From contig CAYJPG010000076.1 of the NCBI GenBank assembly GCA_964371995.1, positions 1-14,156 of the forward strand: a DNA stretch of 14,156 bases, in the 5' to 3' direction. A model generated the notes under the pieces. That model saw only the letters and a list, made by a program, of their open reading frames with translations, was not told the DNA's origin and did no database searches. The stretch comes from SHZI01 sp964371995. Lineage in GTDB: Bacteria; Pseudomonadota; Gammaproteobacteria; Steroidobacterales; GCA-2729495. Every line of letters starts with the position of its first letter. The first letter of the stretch is position 1. Position numbers and translations under genes: made by a program. Positions 1 to 10,600 of this stretch are shown in pieces.

Positions 1-3
1 CAT
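1..3 (-). CDS. Possible start codon of the next str-operon gene
   Basis: An ATG on the minus strand occupies the last three bases of the window, 46 bases after the fusA stop codon. A purine-rich stretch (GAAGAGAGAG) lies a few bases upstream of it and could act as a ribosome binding site. In many proteobacteria the gene after fusA is tuf (EF-Tu), sometimes rpsJ, so a start codon here is expected. No coding sequence is visible, so the identity is inference from gene order alone. Confidence 0.3.
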
Positions 4-49
4 GACCAGCTCTCTCTTCGATCTGTTTGTGCTTCTGTTACATCCGCAG

Positions 50-2170
50 TCACGGCCTTGGCCGTGCACGGTTTCCTTCCTGATTCTCAGCCGACAAGTC
101 AGTAACATTGAAGGAAGCTTCAATGTACTTCCCGAATACCATTGAGTAGGTGGCGCGGCCCCGGGACATGGAGCGCAGGGCGCTAGCATAGCCAAACATC
201 CCGGCCAGTGGCACCTCCGCGCGCACCACCTTGCCGACCGCGCTGTCGTCAAGGCCGTTAAGGACGCCGCGACGGCGGGCAATATCACCGGTAATTTCCC
301 TCATGAAACGGTCAGGCGTACTGACCTCGACCTTCATGAGAGGCTCGAGCAACACCGACCCGGCACTTGCGCAGCCATCCCGGAATGCCATCGAAGCAGC
401 CATTCTGAAGGCCAGATCAGTGGATTCCGACGGATGATGGGAGCCGCCAGTCACCGTAACCCTGACATCCACAACCGGATAGCCGGCGCGGATCCCGTTC
501 GCCATCTGCTCACGGACACCCTGATCAATTGCCGCGATGAACTGGCCAGGCACCGCGTCGGCTGAGGCCCTGTTTTCAAAAATATAGCCGCTGCCGCGCG
601 GCAGCGGCTGAATACGCAGAGTGACATGCGCATACTGGACCCGGGTGCCTGGCTCGGAGACAACGAAGCGGCCTTCCTGCTCAACGCTGCTGCGAACGGT
701 CTCACGCCAGGCAATCTGCGGCCGGCCAACATTTACAGCCACATCGAATTCACGGCGCATCCGGTCAACGATGGTCTCGAGATGCAGTTCGCCCATACCG
801 GCTACAACTGCCCGCCCTGAATCGTCATCAGTCCACACGTGGAACGACGGGTCTTCCTGCTCAAGCTTCTGCAGCACAGCCCCGATCCGTTCCTGATCAG
901 CCCTGGTCTTCGGCTCAAGAGCAACCGAAATCACCGGCTGCGGAAAATCTATCTTCTGCAGCGTAATGGCACCGCGCGGATCGCACAGTGTATCGCCAGT
1001 GCTGACATCGGCGAGGCCTGCCGCTGCTGCAATATCGCCGGCCCGGACCTCAGGGATATCATCCCGCTCGTTGGCGTGCATCTGAACGAGTTGGCCAATC
1101 CGGTCGCTGACACCGGTTGACGGATTGAGAACCGCATCACCGACAGAAAGAACACCGGAATACACGCGAAAAAACGTGAGGTTCCCTGCAATGGGATCTG
1201 CAGCCACCTTGAACGCCAGGGCACAGAACGGTTCGTCGTCACTGACCATTCGCGTACCGGATTCGCCGTTCTCAAGGATGCCGATAACCGGGGGCTTGTC
1301 TGCCGGTGACGGCAGGTAATCCACGATGGCATCCAGCACGGCCTGAACACCTTTGTTCCGAAACGCAGAACCGCAGGTCACCGGAACAATTTCGTTGCGG
1401 AGCGTACGCAGGCGAAGACCGTACCTGATCTCGTCAACGGAAAGATCACCACGCTCAAGGTATATTTTCAGCAGCTTTTCATCGCCATCCGCAGCTGCCT
1501 CTACAAGTTTCTCGCGGTACTCGCGTGCGAGATCGGTCATGGCCGGCGAAATTTCGGCCAGCTCAAAGCTGACGCCCTGACTTGCGTCATCCCAGTGAAT
1601 CGCGGTCATCCTGACCAGATCAATGACACCCCTGAAACCGTCAGCCACACCAACCGGCAACTGCAGCAACACGGGATTGGCGCGGAGCCGGTCCCGCATC
1701 TGGCGCACTACACGGAAGAAATCAGCACCCGGGCGGTCCATCTTGTTGATGAACGCGATGCGCGGCAGGCAATAACTGTTGGCCTGATGCCATACGGTTT
1801 CGGACTGCGCCTCGACGCCACCAACTGCACAGAACAGGCTTACACCACCATCGAGTACGCGCAGACACCGTTCGACTTCGATAGTGAAGTCGACATGTCC
1901 CGGCGTATCGATAATATTGATGCGGTGTTCGGGAAACTGCCGGTCCATGCCGGACCAGAAGCAGGTAGTGGCTGCGGAAGTAATCGTAATGCCGCGTTCC
2001 TGCTCGAGCTCCATCCAGTCCATGGTGGCTGCGCCATCATGGACTTCGCCAATCCGGTGCGACACGCCGGTATAGAACAGGACGCGCTCTATCGTGGTGG
2101 TTTTGCCCGCATCAATATGTGCAGAAATACCGATATTGCGGTACTGCTCGATTGGGGTAGCCCGTGGCAC
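50..2170 (-). CDS. fusA: Translation elongation factor G (EF-G)
   Basis: This is the cytoplasmic GTPase that drives tRNA-mRNA translocation on the ribosome and, with ribosome recycling factor, splits ribosomes. The 706 residues match the usual length (704 in E. coli). The G domain is canonical: P-loop AHIDAGKT near residues 17-24, switch I RGITITSAATT near 59-69, DTPGH at 88-92 and NKMD at 142-145. Domain II includes NLTFFRVYSGV, domain III includes GMGELHLE near 458-465, and domain V runs from about 608. The start is GTG, preceded by AAGGA at seven bases. The gene lies 52 bases after rpsG, as expected in a str operon. Domain IV is unusual: the near-invariant SGGRGQYGHV loop reads EPGTRVQYAHV (506-516) and GSYHDVDSSE reads GSHHPSESTD (576-585). 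The tip histidine (H579) is kept. Position and G domain support the housekeeping EF-G, although a specialised paralogue cannot be excluded. Confidence 0.96.
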   Translation of the reverse strand: MPRATPIEQYRNIGISAHIDAGKTTTIERVLFYTGVSHRIGEVHDGAATMDWMELEQERGITITSAATTCFWSGMDRQFPEHRINIIDTPGHVDFTIEVERCLRVLDGGVSLFCAVGGVEAQSETVWHQANSYCLPRIAFINKMDRPGADFFRVVRQMRDRLRANPVLLQLPVGVADGFRGVIDLVRMTAIHWDDASQGVSFELAEISPAMTDLAREYREKLVEAAADGDEKLLKIYLERGDLSVDEIRYGLRLRTLRNEIVPVTCGSAFRNKGVQAVLDAIVDYLPSPADKPPVIGILENGESGTRMVSDDEPFCALAFKVAADPIAGNLTFFRVYSGVLSVGDAVLNPSTGVSDRIGQLVQMHANERDDIPEVRAGDIAAAAGLADVSTGDTLCDPRGAITLQKIDFPQPVISVALEPKTRADQERIGAVLQKLEQEDPSFHVWTDDDSGRAVVAGMGELHLETIVDRMRREFDVAVNVGRPQIAWRETVRSSVEQEGRFVVSEPGTRVQYAHVTLRIQPLPRGSGYIFENRASADAVPGQFIAAIDQGVREQMANGIRAGYPVVDVRVTVTGGSHHPSESTDLAFRMAASMAFRDGCASAGSVLLEPLMKVEVSTPDRFMREITGDIARRRGVLNGLDDSAVGKVVRAEVPLAGMFGYASALRSMSRGRATYSMVFGKYIEASFNVTDLSAENQEGNRARPRP

Positions 2171-2222
2171 GTCAGTTCCTTGCGTCGCACAACATCAGTG
2201 AGATATTCGGACGCGACCGGTT

Positions 2223-2702
2223 CTACCAGCGATAGTGCGAGAAGGCGCGGTTGGCTTCCGCCATCCGGTGCGTATCTTCGCGCTTCTTCACGGCTGCACC
2301 GCGATTATCGATGGCATCAAGAATCTCATGCGCCAGGCGATGAGCCATGGACTTCTCGGAGCGCACACGCGCTGCATCGATGACCCAGCGCATGGCAAGC
2401 GTCTGACGGCGTGCCGGGCGAACTTCGACCGGAACCTGATAGGTAGCACCGCCAACCCGCCGCGATTTGACCTCAACCATCGGCTTCACGTTTTCCAGCG
2501 CCTTGCCGAACAGCTCGACGGCCTTCAGTTCATCCTGGCCACTGCGCTCAACGATGCGGTCCAGGGCGCCATAAATGATCCCTTCGGCAACGGATTTCTT
2601 CCCGGAGACCATGATCATATTGGTGAACTTCGCCAGCAGGTCGCTGCTGTACTTGGGATCCGGCAGGATCATGCGCTTCGGCGCTGACGTTCTTCTAGAC
2701 AT
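2223..2702 (-). CDS. rpsG: 30S ribosomal protein S7
   Basis: S7 is a primary binding protein of the 16S rRNA 3' major domain. It starts assembly of the 30S head and lines the E site near the mRNA exit. The 159-residue product is close to the family's usual 156. Diagnostic stretches are ILPDPKYSSDLLAKF, the VEVKSRRVGGATYQVPVEVRP segment that forms much of the rRNA-binding surface, and the C-terminal KKREDTHRMAEANRAFSHYRW. The ATG is preceded by GGAG at six bases, and the gene begins only 13 bases after the rpsL stop. In E. coli S7 represses its own operon by binding a gap of about 100 bases at this point. That gap does not exist here, so any feedback control must act elsewhere. Confidence 0.98.
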   Translation of the reverse strand: MSRRTSAPKRMILPDPKYSSDLLAKFTNMIMVSGKKSVAEGIIYGALDRIVERSGQDELKAVELFGKALENVKPMVEVKSRRVGGATYQVPVEVRPARRQTLAMRWVIDAARVRSEKSMAHRLAHEILDAIDNRGAAVKKREDTHRMAEANRAFSHYRW

Positions 2703-2715
2703 AACTTACTCCAGA

Positions 2716-3090
2716 TCAGCTCTTCGGGCGCTTGGCGCCATACTTGGATCGACCCTGACGGCGGTCACTAACGCCAGCACAGTCAAGGGTGCCCCGGATC
2801 GTGTGATAGCGCACACCCGGAAGATCCTTTACACGACCACCACGGATCATGACGACCGAGTGCTCCTGCAGGTTGTGACCCTCACCGCCGATGTAGCTCG
2901 TGACTTCATAGCCATTGGTCAGGCGGACACGCGCCACCTTGCGCAATGCAGAATTGGGCTTCTTTGGCGTGGTGGTATAGACGCGGGTGCATACACCACG
3001 CTTCTGCGGACTCCCGGACAGTGCGGGAACCTTGCTCTTGTAGGTAGGAGCACTCCGGGGCTTGCGCACCAACTGATTGACTGTGGCCAT
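2716..3090 (-). CDS. rpsL: 30S ribosomal protein S12
   Basis: S12 sits at the decoding centre of the 30S subunit and controls translational accuracy. All 124 residues align with E. coli S12 without gaps. The decoding loop TTTPKKPNSALRK (39-51) and the GGRVKDLPGVRYH loop (84-96) are intact. Lys43 and Lys88, the usual sites of streptomycin resistance, are wild type, and Asp89, the residue methylthiolated by RimO in E. coli, is present. This is the first gene after the promoter at 3275-3304, so it heads the str operon with rpsG and fusA. No convincing Shine-Dalgarno sequence precedes the ATG; the best candidate is a bare GAG about 12 bases upstream. The stop codon of a short leader ORF lies five bases before the ATG, so translation may depend on coupling. 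Confidence 0.98.
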   Translation of the reverse strand: MATVNQLVRKPRSAPTYKSKVPALSGSPQKRGVCTRVYTTTPKKPNSALRKVARVRLTNGYEVTSYIGGEGHNLQEHSVVMIRGGRVKDLPGVRYHTIRGTLDCAGVSDRRQGRSKYGAKRPKS

Positions 3091-3095
3091 AGCGA

Positions 3096-3164
3096 CTAGC
3101 TACTCAAAGTTAACTGAAAAAAAATCAGCCCGCGGGCGCCCCGAATAGCTTCCGGGGTCCACAT
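3096..3164 (-). other. Possible 22-codon leader ORF across the rpsL attenuator
   Basis: An ATG at 3164 opens a 22-codon ORF (MWTPEAIRGA... ending LTLSS) that runs through both arms of the terminator hairpin and the T tract. It stops at TAG (3098-3096), five bases before the rpsL ATG. A ribosome on it would melt the terminator and finish next to rpsL. Against it, no Shine-Dalgarno sequence precedes its ATG and the peptide has no obvious run of control codons. It may be chance. Confidence 0.2.
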
Positions 3165-3174
3165 GTTGGGCTGA
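3117..3174 (-). terminator. Intrinsic terminator / attenuator before rpsL
   Basis: On the minus strand an outer stem TCAGCCC/GGGCTGA (3174-3168 with 3131-3125) encloses an inner seven-pair stem CCCCGGA/TTCGGGG with loop AGCTA, including one G-U pair (3157-3139). Eight consecutive T follow directly (3124-3117). This is the form of a Rho-independent terminator, although the outer loop is large and branched. It ends only 26 bases before rpsL, so full termination would silence the operon. Partial termination or regulated attenuation is more plausible. It also lies after rpoC and could end the rpoBC transcript. Confidence 0.6.
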
Positions 3175-3274
3175 CCGCTAGGACCAGGCCATGTGGGGCC
3201 TGAACCTCTTCTTATGCTTGAACGAAACCGACAGGCGCACCAATCGGGTGCGCCCACGGCGCGCTGAACCGGGG

Positions 3275-3304
3275 ATTTTAGAGCCCGGCCGGAAATAGTG
3301 TCAA
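3275..3304 (-). promoter_or_regulatory. Sigma70 promoter of the str operon
   Basis: A perfect -35 box TTGACA (3304-3299) and a -10 box TAAAAT (3280-3275, five of six consensus bases) are separated by 18 bases. The -35 box begins 20 bases after the rpoC stop codon. Transcription would start near 3268. The bases after the -10 box are CCCCGG, a GC-rich discriminator typical of promoters repressed by ppGpp/DksA, which fits a ribosomal protein operon. This is the best promoter match I found in the window. Confidence 0.8.
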
Positions 3305-3323
3305 GCCGACCCCCAAACATCCC

Positions 3324-4069
3324 TTATTCGGCGCTGTCGCCGTCTCCGGCAGACGAGCCCTCAACGGCTGCGCCTTCATCACCCAGGCCGGCGGTTGCCG
3401 CTGACTGCTCCAGACCCTGCAGTTCCATCCGCAGTTCCTGCTCACGGGACTGCTGCTGCTCGGTGTGATGCCGGTATCCGGTTCCCGCGGGAATCAGTCG
3501 CCCGACGATCACGTTTTCCTTCAGGCCGCGCAGATTGTCGCGCAGACCCTTGACCGCTGCCTCGGTCAGCACCCGCGTGGTCTCCTGGAACGAGGCAGCC
3601 GAGATGAACGACTCGGTGGCCAACGACGCCTTGGTGATGCCCAGCAGCAACGGCTCAGCCTGCGCCACCTGCTTGTCCTTTGACGTTGCAAGTTCATTCA
3701 GGTCCAGAAGCCGTGAACGCTCAAGGTTTTCACCAGGCAGCAGGCCGGTCTCGCCCGGATCAGATACCTCGACCTTCTTAAGCATCTGGCGAATGATCGT
3801 CTCAATGTGCTTGTCATTGATCTTCACACCCTGCAGGCGATAGACGTCCTGAATTTCACGAACCAGGTAGTCTGCCAGCCGCGTAACCCCCTGCAGACGC
3901 AGGATATCGTGGGGGTTTGGCTCGCCATCAGCGATCATTTCGCCGCGCGTAACCTGCTCACCCTCAAAGACACCCAGATGACGCCACTTGGGGATCAACT
4001 CCTCATGCTTCTCACCACTCTCGTCCGTAATGACGAGGCGGCGCTTGCCCTTGGTCTCTTTACCAAAGC

Positions 4070-4073
<4 letters not shown>
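3324..4073 (-). CDS. rpoC: RNA polymerase beta' subunit, C-terminal part (after frameshift)
   Basis: This 249-residue reading frame is the C-terminal end of beta', beginning at VSFGKETKGKRRLVI, which lies inside the normal protein. It contains the conserved VYRLQGVKINDKHIE stretch and SLATESFISAASFQETTRVLTEAAV, which belong to the active-site and C-terminal clamp region that binds omega. It ends in a short acidic tail. Its first codon, GTG, overlaps the TGA of the upstream part (GTGA), but I find no sign of a genuine start: no ribosome binding site stands out, and the preceding 13 codons (PKDPAILAEFSGT) continue the homology in this frame. Adding one G-C pair at 4110/4111 joins both parts into one 1411-residue protein. 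It is best treated as part of a single rpoC. Confidence 0.93.
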
Positions 4074-7558
<3,485 letters not shown>

Positions 7559-7617
7559 GTATCACCACCTGCCATTGTTCGGTCCGCGCGTTTACTGATT
7601 TCCGGTAGCCGCGTGAG

Positions 7618-10600
7618 TTAGTCCTTCTCGAGTTCCATATTGATGGCGAGAGAACGGATTTCCTTGACGAGCACATTGAAGGACTCGGGCATTCCGGCCG
7701 CTACCTCATGCGTATCGTCCACGATGTTCTTGTACATCTTGGTACGACCCTGCACGTCATCAGACTTGACGGTCAGCATCTCCTGAAGCGTGTACGAAGC
7801 ACCGTATGCTTCAAGTGCCCAGACCTCCATCTCACCGAAGCGCTGTCCACCGAACTGGGCCTTGCCACCCAGTGGCTGCTGCGTGACCAGGCTGTACGGG
7901 CCAGTCGAGCGTGCATGCATCTTGTCGTCAACCAGATGGTTGAGCTTCAGCATGTACATGTAGCCAACAGTAGTCGGTCGGTCGAATGCCTCGCCGGTGC
8001 GTCCGTCGTACAGCTGCGCCTGGCCGGAAAGCGGCAAGTCCGCTAGCCGCAGCAGGCTCTTTATCTCGTCTTCGCTGGCGCCGTCGAAAACCGGGGTCGC
8101 AATCGGCACACCATGCCGGAGGTTGCCGGACAGCTCGTCGATCTCGGTATCGGTCAGGTCGTTGAGCTTGACCTTCTGTCCGCCGGTCTTGTTGTAGATG
8201 TCATCGAGAAACTTCCGCTTCTCGGCCATGGCAGCATTGGCGTCGATCAACGCTCCGATCTTGCGACCGAGCTCCTTGGCTGCCCAGCCCAGATGGGTCT
8301 CCAGCACCTGGCCGATGTTCATGCGCGAGGGCACACCCAGCGGATTAAGGACGATGTCGACCGGCGTACCGTCTGCCATGTACGGCATGTCTTCCACAGG
8401 CACGATGGTGGAGATGACACCCTTGTTGCCGTGCCGCCCTGCCATCTTGTCGCCGGGCTGAATACGGCGCTTGACGGCCAGATAAACCTTGACCATCTTC
8501 AGCACGCCGGGCGCGAGGTCATCACCGGCGGTAATCTTCTTGCGCTTTTCCTCGAATCGGCGGTCGAACTCCTGGCGCTGCTGACGAAGACGCTCGACAG
8601 CCTGCTCGAGCTGCGCATTCGCATCATCGTTAGTCAGGCGGATCTCGAACCACTTCTCACGGGCCAGTTCGCTCAGATAGCCCTGTGTGATCCGGCCACC
8701 CGACTTGAGTGATCCCGGACCGCCTTCGCTCTGCTTGCCGACCAGCATGCGCTCGACACGCTGGAAGATGTCTTCTTCAAGGATGCGCAACTGGTCGTCG
8801 AAGTCCTTGCGAACGCTTTCGAGTTCGGCAGTTTCGATCGCCAGTGCCCGGCTGTCCTTGTCCACGCCGTCACGGGTGAAGACACGAACGTCGATAACCG
8901 TACCATCCATGCCGGGCGGTACACGCAGGCCCGTATCCTTCACGTCCGAAGCCTTCTCGCCAAAGATCGCACGCAGGAGCTTTTCCTCCGGCGTCAGCTG
9001 GGTTTCACCCTTGGGCGTAACCTTGCCGACGAGGATATCTCCGGCACGCACTTCGGCGCCGATGTAAGCGATACCTGCCTCATCCAGCTTGGCAAGTGCG
9101 GTCTCGCCGACATTGGGGATATCGGCAGTGATCTCCTCAGGTCCGAGCTTCGTGTCGCGGGCAACACAGGCCAGTTCTTCAATGTGAATCGTCGTGAAAC
9201 GATCTTCTTCGACCAGGCGCTCGGAAAGCAGGATGGAATCTTCGAAGTTGTATCCATTCCAGGGCATGAAAGCCACGAGCAGGTTCTGCCCAAGCGCGAG
9301 TTCGCCCAGGCTGGTCGATGCGCCATCTGCGAGTACGTCACGCTTCGCGATCACGTCGCCGGCCTTTACCAGCGGCCGCTGATTGATACATGTGTTCTGG
9401 TTGGAACGCGTGTACTTCGTCAGGTTATAGATATCGACGCCCGGCTCACCGGCGATGGTCTCATCATCGTTGACGCGGACCACAATACGCGAGGCATCGA
9501 CGGAATCTACTGTACCGCCACGACGGGCAACGACGGTAACGCCGGAATCGACCGCAACCGCGCGTTCCATTCCGGTACCGACCAGCGGCACATCGGAACG
9601 CAACGTCGGTACTGCCTGACGCTGCATGTTCGCACCCATGAGGGCGCGGTTTGCATCGTCATGCTCCAGGAACGGAATCAGCGACGCAGCGACCGAAACG
9701 GTCTGCTTTGGCGACACGTCCATGAAGTCGATCCGTTCGCGCGGCAGCAAGGTGAATTCGTTCTGGTGTCTTACCGATACCAGCTCTTCAACGAATGCAC
9801 CTTTAGGGTCCATCTCGGCATTCGCCTGCGCAATGACATGCAGGCCTTCTTCAATGGCCGACAGATACTCGATTTCGTCCGTTACCCGGCCATTCTTGAC
9901 CTTGCGGTACGGCGTCTCGAGAAAGCCGTAGTCATTGGTCCGTGCATAAACCGACAGGGAATTGATCAAGCCGATGTTCGGGCCTTCCGGCGTTTCAATC
10001 GGGCAGACCCTGCCGTAGTGCGTCGGATGCACGTCACGGACTTCGAAGCCGGCACGCTCACGGGTCAGACCACCCGGGCCAAGTGCCGATACACGACGCT
10101 TGTGGGTAACCTCGGAGAGCGGATTGTTCTGATCCATGAACTGTGAAAGCTGGCTGGACCCGAAGAACTCCTTGACCGCCGCCGCAACCGGCTTGGCGTT
10201 GATGAGTTCCTGCGGCATGAGGCCTTCGGAGTCGGCGATGGTCAGACGCTCCTTGACCGCACGCTCGACCCGTACCAGGCCGACGCGGAAAGCGTTCTCC
10301 GCCATCTCACCGACACTGCGGACACGACGGTTACCCAGGTGATCGATATCATCCACCTGGCCACGACCGTTACGGATTTCCATAAGCGTCCGCAACGTGT
10401 CGATGATGTCTTCCTTGGTGAGCACGCCCGCACCCGTAATCTCCGTGCGTCCGACGCGCCGGTTGAACTTCATCCGACCGACGCCCGAGAGGTCATAGCG
10501 CTCGGCATTGAAGAACAGGTTATGGAACAGGTTCTCGGCTGCGTCCTTGGTCGGTGGCTCGCCCGGACGCATCATGCGATACACCTCGACGAGTGCGTCG

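Larger units (their letters stand above)
3091..3268 (-). promoter_or_regulatory. Structured 5' leader of the rpsL-rpsG-fusA operon
   Basis: If transcription starts about seven bases after the -10 box, the leader is about 178 bases long. It holds three hairpins in RNA order. The first is GGCGCACC/GGTGCGCC with a five-base loop (3234-3254). The second is CAGGCC/GGCCTG with loop CCACAT, extended by a U-G pair and two G-C pairs across one mismatch (3181-3206). The third is the terminator-like structure at 3117-3174. The loop of the second hairpin is complementary to bases just inside the third (3159-3164), which would allow a pseudoknot or an alternative fold. I infer an attenuation or r-protein feedback leader; no ligand can be named from sequence. 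Confidence 0.55.

Noticed and set aside
1595..2383. A 262-codon open frame on the plus strand opposite fusA and rpsG
   Set aside because: It crosses two real genes on the other strand and shows no family resemblance.
3096..3320. A 74-codon minus-strand frame filling the rpoC-rpsL gap
   Set aside because: Its start lies upstream of the promoter and its codons cover the promoter and hairpins. Only the last 22 codons lie after an ATG within the predicted leader, and these are reported separately.
9184..10146. A 320-codon open frame on the plus strand opposite rpoB
   Set aside because: It is antisense to the most conserved part of rpoB, and its composition reflects the reverse frame of that gene.
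10040..10160. Rifampicin or streptomycin resistance changes in rpoB and rpsL
   Set aside because: The rifampicin region of beta and Lys43/Lys88 of S12 are all wild type.
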